A DNA stretch of 64,000 bases from Ancistrus triradiatus (GCA_025084515.1 JAJAGP010000211.1:124001-188000); one strand, 5' to 3'. Numbered from the stretch's first letter, positions 1-12,639 are shown. Made by a program: numbers and translations. Notes: generated from the sequence alone by a model not told the origin.

Positions 1-74
1 TTCTCTTCATCTGCGTTTAAGACGTGTGAAAATCTATGCAGAAATATAGAAAATTCTAAAGGGTTCACAAACTA
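1..74 (-). mobile_element. Tc1 family II right-end fragment
   Basis: The sequence gtgtgaaaatct..atgcagaaatatagaaaa and gggttcacaaact is the inner part of the terminal repeat seen at 12110-12185 and 59755-59831. It is cut by the window edge. The outermost bases ttcaagcaccac are missing, and the element passes straight from caaact to ATA. The same short deletion is present at 59826-59834. Confidence 0.6.
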
Positions 75-239
75 TAAAAACGATCATTACGATCACACCA
101 AATCATGAAAAATTGACAGTGTGTCAAATTTTGTGTATGTTTATATGGTCCTTCAATCAACACATCTTGACAATTGAGGCACCATTTTCTCAAAAAAAAA
201 AAAACCTCTACATAACCTCATAATATGATCTTTCATATA

Positions 240-1744
240 CAGTGGGGCAAAAAAGTATTTAGTCAGCCACTGATTGTGTAAGTTCTCCTACTTAGAAAGA
301 TGAGAGGTCTGTAACTTTCATCATAGGTACACTTCAACTATGAGAGACAAAATGAGAAAACAAAATCCAGGAAATCACACTGTAGGATTTTTAAAGAATT
401 TAATTGTAAATCATGGTGGGAAATAAGTATTTGGTCACCCACAAACAAGCAAGATTTCTGGCTCTCACAAACCTGTAACTTCTTTAAGAAGCTCTTCTAT
501 CCTCCAGTCGTTACCTGTATTAACGGCACCTGTTTGACCTCGTTATCTGTATAAACGACACCTGTCCACAGCCTCAAACAGTCAGTCTGCAAACTCAACC
601 ATGGCCAAGACCAAAGAGCTGTCAAAGGACACCTGTAAGAAAATTGTAGACCTGCACCAGGCTGGGAAGAGTCAATCTACAATTGGCAAGCAGGCTGGTG
701 TGAATAAAACTGTGGGAGCAATTGTAAGAAAATTAAAGACATACAAGACCATTGATAATCTCCCTCGATCTGGGGCCCCACGCAAGAGCTCATTCCGTGG
801 GGTCAAAATGATCATGAGATGGTGAGCAAAAATCCCAGAACTACACGGAGGGACCTGATGAATGACCTGCAGAGAGCTGGGACCAAAGTAACAAAGGCTA
901 CTATCAGTAACACACTATGCCGAGAGGGACTCTGGATGATCCAGAAGAGGACTGGGAGAATATCATGTGATCAGATGAAACCAAAATAGAACTTTTGAGT
1001 AAAAACTCAACTCGTCATGTTTGGAGGAACAAGAATGCCGAGTTGCATCCCAAGAACACCATACCTACTGTGAAGCATGGGGGTGGAAACATCATGCTTT
1101 GAGGCTGTTTCTGCATAGGGGACAGGACGACTGATCCGTGTTAAGGGAAGAAAGAACGGGGCCATGTATCGTGAGATTTTAAGCCAAAACCTCCTCCCAT
1201 TAGTGAGAGCATTGAAAATGGAACGTGGCTGGGTCTTCCAGCATGACAATGATCCCAAACACACTGCTTGGGCAACGAAGGAGTGGCTCCGTAAAAAAGG
1301 ATTTCAAGGTCCTGGAGTGGCCTAGCCAGTCTCCAGACGTCAACCCCATAGAAAATTTGTGGAGGGAGTTGAATGTTCGTGCTGCCCCAAAACATCACTG
1401 CTCTAGAGGAGATCTGCATGGAAGAATGGGCCAAAATACCAGCTACAGTGTGTGCCAACCTGGTGAAGACTTACAGGAAACGTTTGACCTCTGTCATTGC
1501 CAACAAAGGATATGGTACAAAGTACTGAGTTGAACTTTTGTTATTGACCAAATACTTGTTTTCCACCATGATTCACAATTAAATCCTTTAAAAATCTACG
1601 ATATGATTTCCTGGATTTTTTTTGTCTCATTTTGTCTCTCATAGTTGAAGTGTACCTATGATGAAAATTACAGACCTCTCTCATCTTTCTAAGTAGGAGA
1701 ACTTGCACAATCAGTGGCTGACTAAATACTTTTTTGCTCCACTG
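240..1744 (+). mobile_element. Tc1-like transposon, family I copy 1, complete ends
   Basis: The element starts CAGTGGGGCAAAAAAGTATT at 240 and ends with the inverse ..ttttttgctccactg at 1744. It is flanked by TA at 238-239 and TA at 1745-1746, the standard Tc1/mariner target duplication. The inverted terminal repeats are long, about 200 bp, and repeat an inner motif (TATTTGGTCA / TGACCAAATACTTG). The element is 1505 bp, normal for the superfamily. It encodes a broken plus-strand transposase (601-1533). The second copy is at 52855-54337. Confidence 0.93.
601..1533 (+). pseudogene. Tc1-like transposase pseudogene (family I)
   Basis: The start is ATG at 601, with MAKTKELSKDTCKKIVDLHQ followed by a paired-type helix-turn-helix ending LPRSGAPRKSS. 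The frame then shifts near 820, continuing as KNPRTTRRDLMNDL. About 95 bp present in the sister copy are missing near 936. A TGA at 968-970 replaces the Trp before the first catalytic Asp (x-SDETKIEL). Later pieces show the Tc1 signature in another frame, with HDNDPKHT around 1243-1265 and PSQSPDVNPIENLWREL near 1320-1375. The end is at 1533. The usual intact length is about 340 residues, and this copy cannot make a full protein. Confidence 0.9.
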
Positions 1745-1746
1745 TA

Positions 1747-3742
1747 TACTTTGTGTAATGGTTTCAATGAGACCAATGATGTAGTTACGTTTCAAATAGT
1801 ACAACCATTTTAATGGCCTTGCTAGCACTTAAACTCACATATCTTGTATTTCAAAGAGATTTACCAAATATTCTATGTTCTACAATTTTCTACATTTTAC
1901 GACTGTTACTCAAAAACAACAGAGATATAAGATCATGTACATGGAGTGCTTTTCGGAGATCATACTGAACATTAGGTATGAATTCAAATCCTGATTACTA
2001 GCGAATACCTCAGAGCCCAGCAATGACGCAGATATTATTAGAGAGATTTGAATCTTCAATTTCTAAAGATATACATATGTGCTACGGTTATCCGTTTTTA
2101 AGGTTTAATAAGTGTCACATAGGTCTGAATAATAAATTGAAAATACCTCAGTGGAGTGTGTGTATGCGCACCTGACTGACAGTATGGTGGTTGTATAATC
2201 AGTGTGTAGGTGTGTGCATCACTAACTTTAGGTGTGACTGGTGGGTGATAGAGAGTGGGTGATGCGTGCAATAAATGAGCTAATGCTTATAATCGATTCA
2301 TTTTGCAACGGTGATCAGTTCCATAAAGTGAAAGGACTTTCAGTAACAGTCATTTAGCCTTTGTCAATTGGTGCATAGACAAATTACATGCAATTTTTAA
2401 TAAGTAGATAAAGGACATGATCATTGAAGTGGAGGGACAGTGATTCCTCTATTAAACAAAATTAGAATGAAAGGCAAGAGAGAGAACTGGTCAGAGAAGC
2501 CAACGGAGACACCACTGTTTAGTCAAGGAGGTAGCTGCATGCCCAGGTAAGCTGACCTCTTTTTGGTATTCTCTGTATAAATACGCCACTCAGAGCTTTA
2601 GAGCTCATTTAATGGGTTTGTTAAACAAGACATGAACAAATCGGGCCATAGCTAGTATTTTATTGTCCAAATTCATGCATTTCCAGGACCTTGAGTAACC
2701 ACAGCTTGTGGACAACAAGTTGAACTGGAGCCGAGCATGATGTTAGAAAATATTTAATTATTTGATCTTGAAAGGCTAAATGTTATCTGTTGAATGCTTC
2801 TGTATAAAATCTGACCATTACAAACCAGCCTTATCCATGTAATAAGAATGCTTTGAAATGTTTCATCTGCTGATTTCCCTACTCAAAGCTGTTTCAACTT
2901 ACAGCTCATGTTCAGTAGGTATGTTAGAGCAGGGACAGGACCACAACACTGTCTGTTGAATTCTGTCCCCCACCTGGCCTGGACCTCTGATACAGTGCTA
3001 TCATCTCAAAAGTTGTCAGAAATGACAAACCCCTTGGCTGTACTGTGTCAGAAATGACTGATGCTTGCTTGATGGAGCATTTAATCCAGGTGATACTATC
3101 ATCTTTAAACCAGTCCCAATTCACACCTGAGCCAGCAATTTGTGGTAATTTTGTTTTACAAAGAATTCAGGGACTAGATGCCTGATTCTGAGTAGGTGTG
3201 CTGTTTTGGAGTACAGATAAGCATTGTGGATGAACACTAAAGCAGATATGTGCAGATAGAATTGTTATCCACCGAACCCAATGCAGAACAGATCAGGCTG
3301 ATGGGATGGTGGAGAGATAAGCCTGCAAAGAGATGGATGAACAGTGTTGCCTTGCTTCTGCTGTTGAACAAGAGAAAGCTACAGAGCTGTGATGAGTAAT
3401 GCTAAAATGCAACATGTACACATACAAGGTCAGAATGGTAAGCAAGTAGTAACAACAGCACAGTTGGCAAATATTTCAGCATGAGCATTGAAGGTATATA
3501 TCCAATAACAATGATTATGCCCTGTACCTCGGGGCTCCACTGATTGAAAAAAGAAAGAAAAGAAAAACTCACCAAGAAGGAGTTGCTGGAATCGAATGAA
3601 ACTTTGTGTGTGGATGTAATGATGATATATGTAACTGATTACATTATCAGAGTGAAAGGATGCATTTATTGGGGAAAACTGTGCAGTTGAAAGGAGGCTA
3701 TAGTACCCTATTAGGCTGCTTCTAGCCTGGATACAATATGAT
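1747..3742. other. Intron, no recognisable feature
   Basis: AT-rich unique sequence with only short spurious frames. I saw no splice-flanked exon, repeat of another window segment, or microsatellite. Confidence 0.5.
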
Positions 3743-3945
3743 TGGGCACTGGAGGCAAAGTATGGTATCCTGCAGCTCGTTTGACCACAGCTGTTGCCGA
3801 TGGGCCTGTAGATCCTCATCCATCACACAAGCAGTTGGGGCAGTGTGTCACTCCACAGCAAAGGCAGGATCGAAACACTCACCACAAGGCCTCCATACTC
3901 ACTATTGGGCAAGGGCAAGACCCAGTGTAATCAGACCACACCTGT
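3743..3945 (-). mobile_element. Tc1/mariner fragment, family F
   Basis: The stretch caagcagttggggcagtgtg through caaggcctccatactc matches 61808-61880 closely on the same strand, where it lies within a decayed transposase read on the minus strand (ERHNAPTAGVMIWG-like). It is a short orphan fragment with no ends visible. Plus-strand open frames across it are shadows. Confidence 0.6.
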
Positions 3946-4095
3946 AATCATTTACATTTGTGCCTGAGACAAAACTGCATGCCGAGTTTTGCAGCAATCT
4001 GACATTTCTAGTTGAGTATTTTTAGCAATACTTCATATGCAAACACCCATGCATAAAGTGTGTAGGTAAATGCAACGTGTAAGATGTATTTTCCT

Positions 4096-4185
4096 AATTT
4101 GTTTCCCTGATGCCCTTATCCAGGTGGACTTACAAAGGATACAACTTCACAATGTATTATCCAAGCAATTCATAGTTAAGGAGCT
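4096..4185 (-). mobile_element. SINE 3' part, minus strand, diverged
   Basis: The words gatgcccttatccaggtgga, gacttacaaaggatac and ccaagcaattcatagttaag follow the antisense tail of the tRNA-SINE at 28137-28328 (gacgcccttatccagagcg, gacttacaattgatac, ccaagcaattgtgggttaag). The tRNA-like head is missing or unrecognisable. Confidence 0.6.
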
Positions 4186-5108
4186 TGCTTAATTTCCCAG
4201 AAGTGACAGTTTTCTGTAGTTTCACCATTGCAACACCACTGTCCTTTCATATCAGTCTGGTGTTCCTTCCCAGGATAAAACTGCATCTTTATGATAAATG
4301 TGTTTTATTGGATTTAGATTTATCAGCTGTCTGAACCTGTTAAAAGCACTTTGGTTACTAGAGTAGTGCATTTCATTGCACTGCTACAGGCATTCAAGTG
4401 TTCCAAGACATTCAGTTGAATTGTGGTCCCCACTACTACCTTTCAACACTGTAATATTAACATTGTAAAATTATATTTTTAGATGAAGCAAAAAAATAAA
4501 TAAAATAGAGGACACCAAAGACAGTAATACATTTAGTAATTTAGCTTTAATGACATATCACATTAACATTATACTAAAGGTTGGATTAATTAATTGTGTT
4601 CATATTTATTTGTTTTTTGTATAAAAACTGGTCAATGTATTATCAAGAATTAAGACGATAAAAACCTTTTTGTAAACAAGGTGTCAAACTGAATTACTTG
4701 CAATATATTTGTTCAAAAATAACTACTTGTTTCCATTTGACCATTACTTTGTGTGAGCCATTTGTGAAAACAGCTATAACGAATTCTCAGCACATTCTGA
4801 GCTGGTTCAAGTTCTAATTCACCTGTGGTTTACATATTGCACCATTTCTCTAAAGTTCTGCAACTGTAGTTTGTAGCTGTCCATTATATATCTCTTTATC
4901 TTTTATTCAGGAGAGTGCTTCTGATGCATCGAGATTTCTTTGAAGAATTTTACAAGGACTTATTAAGATACTTTTCTTCTGGCATTCCATACAGTAACAT
5001 TTATTCAGAGTTGCTGAAATTACAAGTGTTTGTTTTCTTCTTTATAATACCAGACTAATGTTTTACATCTTTAAATAATTTTATAGCATCCTTTAACAAA
5101 GACTTATG

Positions 5109-5110
<2 letters not shown>
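4186..5110. other. Intron, AT-rich, nothing recognised
   Basis: No exon, terminal repeats or copy of another segment was noticed. Confidence 0.4.
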
Positions 5111-5165
<55 letters not shown>

Positions 5166-5202
5166 CACACATACACATGTGTGTGTGTATATACATATAT
5201 AT
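5111..5202. repeat. (TA)n microsatellite with CA/TG tail
   Basis: About 25 TA units are followed by acatacacacatacacatgt and gtgtgtgtatatacatat. The short frame across it is a translation of the repeat. Confidence 0.95.
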
Positions 5203-5492
5203 GCTGTTTTTTATTAGATGAACTATTGAATGTTTCAGTGGTTTATCGTGATGTTATTACATTATATGTGATTGAGATCACATTTTTTAAAGTAATACGC
5301 ACAATGACAAGTGTGTAAAATGTATAAGCAAGTGTTAAAAATTAGTTTTGCCCCATCAATTCTGTTCCCTATAGGACAATAGTGGTCTTGTATACAGTGG
5401 TGCTTGAAATTTTGTGAACCATTAGAATGCTCTATTTTTTTTACCATAAATATGACCTAATACCTAAACACAAAAGTTTTAACAATAGATAG

Positions 5493-5747
5493 TAACACTT
5501 TACTTCGAGGGCCACAAACATCATGAACTCAAGAAGGAGCAATGCTTTAATAGTACTTAACATTCATGTTCTATCTTAAGTACTACATGAATTAATATAT
5601 TGCTCCTGCATTAATGCATGCATGAGACATGCTCATCTTATGCATATTCATGACTCATGATGTATTACGTGTATGAATTAATGATTATTCGCTCACAAAA
5701 TGCTGCATGAATTAATGCACTTAATGTACCCTTACAGTAAAGTGTTA
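5493..5747. mobile_element. Palindromic MITE nested in a Tc1 terminal repeat
   Basis: TAACACTTTACT at 5493-5504 is perfectly inverted at 5736-5747 (AGTAAAGTGTTA). The interior is rich in self-complementary words such as ATTAATGCATGCATGA and GAATTAAT. The family II sequence that should be continuous (ataGATA..aaaaagaaccc) is split here, so the MITE arrived later. Length is 255 bp with no coding capacity. I do not assign a superfamily. Confidence 0.8.
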
Positions 5748-5864
5748 TAAACGAGCAAAAAGAACCCAATTAAAGAAATGAGACAAAAGTATTACACTTG
5801 GTCATTTTATTTATTGAAGAAAACAATCCGATATTACATATCTGTGAGTGGCAAATGTATGTGA

Positions 5865-6560
5865 ACCTTTGCTTTCAGTATCTGGTGTGACCTCATTGTG
5901 CAGAAAATAACTTTGTCAAGACATTTAAAAATATATATATATTTTAAATTATTCCTCCTTAAAGAACAGCTTTAACTCTGAGATGTTTCCCCACATGAAC
6001 TGCTTCCACAACATTTCAATTGGATTAAGGTCAGGACTTTGACTTAGCAGGACTGTAACCCTTTTCCTGTAGAACGTCTCATTTGTTTAGGGTTGTGGTC
6101 TTGCTGCATGATCCACAGTCTTTTGATATTCACTTCATTTACAGATGTCTTGAAATTTCCCATTAGAATTTGCTGGTACAATTCAGAATTCATTATTCCA
6201 GCAAAGATGACAAGCCGCCCTGACCCAGATGCAGCAAAATAGGCCTAAATCATGATACAACCACCACCACGTTTCACAGATGGGATAAGGGTTTCTTTCT
6301 CTAAGCAGAAGGTTTCTCATTAAAACCCAAAGTTCTATTTCAGTTACATCTACCTACAAAATGTTTTTTTTTTCCCAATAGCCTTCTGGATAGTCCTTGT
6401 GGGACATGTTTGGCAGCAATGTTCTTTTTGGAGAGAAGTGGCTTTCTCCTTGCAACCCTACCATGCATATCATTGTTGCTCAGTGCTCTCCTGATGTTTT
6501 AATCACGAATATTAACATTAGACAATGTTAGAGAGGCCTTTAGCTTTAGTTACTGTTTAA
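5865..6560 (-). pseudogene. Tc1 family II transposase remnant
   Basis: On the minus strand, pieces match the better copy at 10800-11825: a C-terminal part near 5870-5900, the NPIE-type segment near 6000-6040, and the Gly-rich middle at 6190-6290. Many indels and stops interrupt it. The N-terminal DNA-binding region is not present. Confidence 0.7.
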
Positions 6561-6852
6561 ATACAACAGTCCACCCACTCACCTGATTGTAATAATTTGA
6601 CTGAACACACTTGACCCTAATTATGTATTCAAATTAACTGCTAATCCAAGAGGTCCACATACCTTTGCCACTCTCAGATAAGTAACATTGGCTCAATCTC
6701 GTCAATAAATAAATTATCAAGCATAATATTTGTTTAATTGGGTTCTATTTATCTACTTTTAGGACATGTATGAAAATTTGATGATGTTTAGGTCATGTTT
6801 ATGCAAAAACAGAGAATTCTAAAGGACTCAAAAACTTTTAAGCACCACCGTA

Positions 6853-7372
6853 GTACGTTTAGAGATCATTTCTATGGACGCTTCACAGGGTCAAACAGAG
6901 AAAATGTAATTGCTAGCTTACATAGCATATGTGAAGTAAATTGATTTAGTTTCTATATAGACTTTAACGTAATTTCGATACGGATTTCAATTTTGTTGCA
7001 AGTCTGCATTTTACTCCTGCTAATCAAGGCCGTGTCACTACACCAAACTGCACACAAGCTTAATCAGTAATTCAGTTCACACCATATGGTCTCAGTCCCC
7101 ATACATGGCCAGCAGCATAGTGCCCAGCTACATAGGATCACCTTTCAAAACACGCTCCTATCTACTGCTGGTGCAACAGTGTGCAAATCTATGGTCATGA
7201 GCCTCACCTGCTGGCCCAAGGTACTATACTTGGGTCAATACTCTTTCATGAAGTAGTCTGAGTGTGAGAGGAGGGCCACTGCTGCTGTCATGCTGTGATG
7301 CGGTGCAGGCTGTAGGGGTGGCCAGAACCGAGGTAATGAGCACAGCTCTCAATCCCAGGAGTGCGAGCATAT

Positions 7373-7374
<2 letters not shown>
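6853..7374. other. Intron, nothing recognised
   Basis: Unique sequence without a supported exon or repeat. Confidence 0.4.
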
Positions 7375-7422
<48 letters not shown>

Positions 7423-7571
7423 AGAGAGAAAGAGTGTCTGCTCCAACTGCTGTCCTCCTCCTACCTTTGCATTATTCATGCACTCAATACAGGCAGCCAC
7501 TCGCCCCTGTCCTGGGAGCACTGTATGTGTGTGCATGTGCACTCACTGTGTGTGTGTGTGTGTGTGTGTGT
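7375..7571. repeat. Two (GT)n microsatellites
   Basis: About 22 GT units at 7376-7419 and about 11 at 7549-7571, separated by 130 bp of unique sequence. Open frames crossing both are Cys-Val repeats without gene character. Confidence 0.95.
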
Positions 7572-9630
7572 ATGGCTCTCTCCCCTTCGATCACACTCAC
7601 TATTTTTCCACCCTTGACAGTGACTGCATCTGCCCCTGTCTTATTAGCACTCGTCACAAGAGAGTAAAGGAAGTTGAGGGATATTTTACACTAATAGCAA
7701 CCACTGTAGTCTCATTAATTGGTGAGAAACTACACTGACGGCGGTGACACAGACGTCATCCACATGACATCAAATGAACAAACAGTTCATAAAAAAACAG
7801 ACATTAGGCTCACTAGAGACAGAACAGAACAGAGAACAGTAGTACGTCCAGTGACAGGCTGACCAAGACGCTACGTGTGAAAGTCTGGACAGGTTGATTT
7901 ATGTAGTACGGGAGTGTGAGCAGAAGCTAAAAGCATTAACATGACCTGGTCATCTTATTCCATTAGCACCCAGGTGGTAGAGTCTCACTTTAATGGGACA
8001 GTGACTGGCATCCATAAATTAATAGAGACAGTTATGCGCACATCATGACACTTGCAGTCACGAAAGCATACACACACATCTTTAATATCAGTCACCATGC
8101 CAACAAGCAGTCTATGGTATCCACACTTCTGGTGAAAGATCAGTCTGAGTCGAGTGTAAAATAATCCTCAGCTATCAACCCTACCCACAAATTTATATTC
8201 CTCAAGCAGGCACCAGTGGGTCAATAATTTAGCCAGTTACCAAACCAAACCATCCCCTGACCTACGAAATTAATTAAGGAACCGCCAAGAGTACCAGATC
8301 AATACAGCAGTGCTTTCAATCTCTTGATTTGTCGAACATGCACACTCACATACGGTACATGACCTTGATCCGCAGTATTCCCTTAGCCGCAGAGGAAATA
8401 CAGAACTTGACAGATAGATAGACAGCTAGATTTTTACGCTTCTTGGCTATTGGATTTAGCAGGTGTGCACACACACACACACAGTTCCTAAACAATATTC
8501 AGAGTGAACAGATTCAAACTTTGATAGCTCTGCCGTAACTCCAGCTACATGATACGAAACAAAAGGTACCAGGGATAAATGAAAGCAGCATTGTAATACT
8601 CCACAGAAGAGTCTAATGAGGCCAATTAGAGCTGTCGTGGGAGGGAAAAGCGCCCGTCATAGCGTAAGGAGGTAGTAAAAGGGCTCTGTTAGTCAGTTCT
8701 GTCTTTATTCTTTCATTTATCTAAACACATGCACTTAGTACTGCAATTATAAACATAACATCCAAACAGCATATAAACCTGGGCGAATAGAAGAGATTCT
8801 GTCGCCTAAAGTTTAAAGTTGGTGGTTCAAATAGACACATGAAGAAGGGGAATATAGAGACAGACATAACTAATGCTTCTTTTACACACTTTTTAGGCAC
8901 TATTACCACACCAACAGCGGAATTACTCATGCCCCATTACTGTAAACAACAAAAGTACAAGAAAGTCGCAAAGCTGCTTCAAAGACTTCACACAGATTCA
9001 TAAAAGGAATCCGCAGACATGACAGGCATCTTCACGTTAATATGACTTTAATATCAACATGCTTTTAATTGCTTTGTATCACAACAGCACCACAAAAAGT
9101 ACTGCAGCATTGCTGATTTTTCCCTCATCTTGTCAAATGCAACAGTCTTCTCATTTTTCACCCATACAAAAAACCCTGACAAATACTCCAGCACTATGAC
9201 TGACTGGTTCTTACTCAAAAGATAAATCGTCTACATCACCATAGCGACACAGGACAAACTTCCTACTTATTTTAGCCCGTTTAGCCTGTGTTCCAAGGGC
9301 GTAGGAGTGAGTTTGAAGGGGGGCATATTTGCTACTATGAATCAAAGCTCACCCATCCTCTAAAACATTAACTAGCTGATTCCACTGTAGCTAAGGCGGC
9401 AAAATACTGTATGTATAGTGACGTGGAACACCATTTGTGGAATTACAGCATACAAAATGCATCAATATCTATACTGCTGTTTATTATTAGACAAGGCCAT
9501 AAAAAGGTCAATTAGCAAACTAAACAGGGTACTACATATTACATGGTAGTGATTTCTACTGCCAGCAAACCTGGGAATAATTGTCAGAGCAATTTCTGGG
9601 TTATATATACTTATATTCTATATTTTTTCA
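7572..9630. other. Intron, about 2 kb with little recognisable
   Basis: It holds a short (CA)8 at 8467-8482 and otherwise unique sequence. No exon of the ulk4 terminal region was recognised on the minus strand. Confidence 0.4.
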
Positions 9631-9890
9631 TTTATATTCTGCTTATTCTTTATTTAAGTTTCAGTGGTGGCTGCACTTTGTAGTTCTACAATTACAGACT
9701 GTAGTCCATCTGATTCTCTGCATACTTTGTTAGCCATTTTTACTTCTGGGGGTGTAATGGTCAGGACCCCCACAGGAGTAAAGGGGACTAACAAAGTCTA
9801 TAGAGAAACAGATGGACTACAGTCTGTAATTATAGAACTACAAAGTGCAGTCACCACCGAAACTTAAATAAAGAATAAGCAAAATATAAA
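9631..9890. mobile_element. Fold-back element with 103-bp arms
   Basis: The arms 9631-9733 and 9788-9890 are inverted copies of equal length with about eight mismatches, around a 54-bp loop. Typical words are gcttattctttatttaagtt at the outer ends and ctacaaagtgcag inside. The loop holds ctgggggtgtaatggtcagg. This is the layout of a fold-back MITE. I could not assign the family or a target duplication. Open frames over it are incidental. Confidence 0.85.
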
Positions 9891-10611
9891 CTGGGAAAAA
9901 AAATTAAGACAAGTCTAAATGCAAAATCTGCATTGGCATCCCTAGGTGACATGATCTGAATCACTACACATGGCAGAGATGATGTACAGAAATGTAATGA
10001 AGGTCTGCATCTATTTACACTCACACAGAGGAAGCTTATCAAAATTAAAACAAGGACTACATTATGCTAATTAGTGCAATGTTTGGTGAGATATCAAACT
10101 ATAATTAATAAATGTTCACTACCCTAGCTGTCACATTGAGAGCTTTATGCCATCTTTATGTTACAAAGATTTTCCAGTTATTAGTCTGCTCCCTACACTG
10201 CTTCCTGATCAGAAAGAAATCATCACATCTTTAGCTTGACTGACACATGCAGCTGTCAATGCCTGACGTTTCCTTATTCAGTCTAATTGTCTTGGTTTTT
10301 GTTGGGCATCGCTTGTTTAAAGTGCAATATGGAGCGTGTGGGATTGTCTTTACTTGCCTCTTGATTTAACTTGCATACTAGATGTTGGCATGTCAGTGCA
10401 AAAGAAAGAAGAAAATATCAGACAGCCAGCAAAGAAAACTGTTACATGAAAGATAAGGTGTTGAGGCAACAAGTTACAGAAGCACTTCAGAATCAGTCAT
10501 GTCTTTACTGATGGCTGAAATAATCATGAAGTTAAAACAAAATGTAAAGTCTGATGTTCTGCATAATGACCACTTCACTGAACTACAGGGTCCACAAAGA
10601 CCAGTCTGAGG
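9891..10611. other. Intron, nothing recognised
   Basis: Unique AT-rich sequence. Confidence 0.4.
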
Positions 10612-10613
10612 TA

Positions 10614-12197
10614 CATTGGTGCTTCAAAGTTTGTGAACCCTTTAGAATTTTCTATATTTCTGCATAAATATGACCTAAAACATCATCAGATTTTCACACA
10701 AGTCCTAAAAGTAGATAAAAAGAACCCAGTAAAATAAACGAGACAAAAATATTATACTTGGTCATTTATTTATTGAGGAAAATGATCCAATATTACATAT
10801 TAGTGAGTGGAAAAAGTATGTGAATCTTTGCTTTCAGTATCTGGTGTGACCCCCCGTGCAGCAATAACTGCAACTAAACGTTTCCAGTAGCTATTGATCA
10901 GTCCTGCACACCGGCTTGGGGGAATTTTAGCCCATTTCTCTGTACAGAACAGCTTCAACTCTGGGACGTTGGTGGGTTTCCTCACATTAGCTGCTCGCTT
11001 CAGGTCCTTCCACAACATTTCCATTGGATTAAGGTCAGGACTTTTTACTTGGCCATTCCAAAACATGAACTTATTTCTTCTTTAACCATTCTTTGGTAGA
11101 ACGACTTGTGTGCTTAGGGTCGTTGTCTTGCTGCATGACCCACCTTCTCTTGAGATTCAGTGCATGGACAGATTTCCAGACATTTTCCTTTAGAATTCTC
11201 TGATATAATTCAGAATGCATTGTTCCATCAATGATGGCAAGCCGTCCTGGCCCAGATGCAATAAAACAGGCCCAAACCATGATACTACCACCACCATGTT
11301 TCACAGATGGGATAAGGTTCTTATGCTGGAATGCAGTGTTTTCCTTTTGCTTTCTCCAAACATGACCAAAAAGTTCTATTTTGGTCTCATCCGTCCACAA
11401 AACATTCTTCCAATAGCCTTCTGGTTTGTCCACGTGATCTTTAGCAAACTGCAAACAAGCAGCAATGTTCTTTTTTGGAGAGCAGTGGCTTTCTCCTTGC
11501 AACCCAGTGTTCTTCTGATGATGGACTCATGAACATTAACATTAGCCAATTTGAGAGACGCCTTCAGTTACTTAGAAGTTACCCTGGGGTCCTTTGTGAC
11601 CTCGCCAACTATTACACACCTTGCTCTTGGAGTGATCTTTGTTGGCCGACCACTCCTGGGGAGGGTAACAATGGTCTTGAATTTACTCCATTTGTACACA
11701 ATCTGTCTGATTGTGGATTGGTGGAGTCCAAACTCTTTAGAGATGGTTTTGTAACCTTTTCCAGCCTGATGAGCATTAACAACTCTTTCTCAGAGGTCCT
11801 CAGAAATCTCCTTTGTTCGTGCCATGATACACTTCCACAAACATGTGTTGTGAAGAGCAGACTTTGACAGATCCCTGTTCTTTAAATAAAACAGGGTGCC
11901 CACTCACACCTGATTGTCATCCCATTGTTTGAAAACACCTGACTCTAATTTCACCTTTAAATTAACTCCTAATCCTAGAGGTTCACATACTTTTGCTACT
12001 CAATAATATGTAATATTGGATCATTTTCCTCAATAAATAAATGAATAAATAAAGTATAATAATTTTGTCTCATTTGTTTAACTGGGTTCTCCTTATCTAC
12101 TTTTAGGAATTGTGTTAAAATCTGATGATGTTTTAGGTCATATTTATACAGAAATATAGAAAATTCTAAAGGGTTCACAAACTTTCAAGCACCACTG
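10614..12197 (-). mobile_element. Tc1-like transposon, family II, best copy, complete ends
   Basis: Starts CATTGGTGCTTCAAAGTTTG (third base changed from the family CAG) after TA at 10612-10613. It ends ..tttcaagcaccactg at 12197 followed by TA. Length is 1584 bp. It carries the most complete transposase of the window on the minus strand. It is related to 5395-6850, 58475-59832, the fragment at 1-74 and the solo end at 60715. Confidence 0.94.
10800..11825 (-). pseudogene. Tc1-like transposase, few lesions (family II)
   Basis: The minus-strand start is ATG at 11825, reading MARTKEISEDL then a stop. The frame continues with HQAGKGYKTISKEFGLHQST (helix-turn-helix), LPRSGRPTKITPRA, a second stop after VTSK, and a short deletion with frameshift near LGCKEK. 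An open stretch of 143 codons (11502-11071) holds WTDETKIELFGHVW (first catalytic Asp), VKHGGGSIMVWACF and MQQDNDPKHTSRSTKEW (second Asp). Another frameshift leads into the last 88 codons with SPDLNPMEMLWKDLKRA and the C-terminal PPSRCAGLINSY. All three DD(34)E-type regions are visible, so decay is recent relative to its neighbours. Confidence 0.93.
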
Positions 12198-12199
12198 TA

Positions 12200-12495
12200 T
12201 GTGCAAGTCATAGAACACTGATCTCAGAAAGTCAACATCTCCTCTGCAAATTTATGTAGTGTCTGAGCAATGACAATGTCATTATATCTATGTCTCAACC
12301 CTTTCCCTTGACAAGACCATAGTCAGATTTCATCTCTATTTATCACACATGCACCAACAAACACGCTCAGCTAAGCTCTTAAAAATACTGTGTGAGCTAC
12401 TAAAGTGAGGTCCCAGTGAGCTCCTAAAGACCATCTTTTACTCGGCACAGGCACACTTGAAGAAAGCCTGTTTTAAAAACTTAAACACAACCACG
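12200..12495. other. Intron, nothing recognised
   Basis: Unique spacer between two Tc1 insertions. Confidence 0.4.
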
Positions 12496-12639
12496 TATAG
12501 TATATGGACAAAAATACTGGAACATCTACACATTGCACCAACAGGAGCTGTCATGACATCTCATTCAAAATCTATAGGAGTGAATATAGATTTGGTCCCC
12601 ACTTTGTACTATATAACAGCTTCCACTTTTCTGGGAAGG

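Larger units (their letters stand above)
5395..6850 (-). mobile_element. Tc1-like transposon, family II copy, decayed, with nested MITE
   Basis: The left end CAGTGGTGCTTGAAATTTTG begins at 5395 after TA. The right end is ..actttta agcaccaccg at 6850, followed by TA. The transposase is on the minus strand and badly decayed: the C-terminal part lies near 5865-6060, the GxxAxxGxGRL region near 6200-6250, and the N-terminal helix-turn-helix is deleted. A separate palindromic element (5493-5747) is inserted in the left terminal repeat. Confidence 0.88.

Noticed and set aside
11071..11502. Functional transposase gene
   Set aside because: The 143-codon frame is well conserved, but two stops upstream and frameshifts on both sides rule out a complete enzyme.
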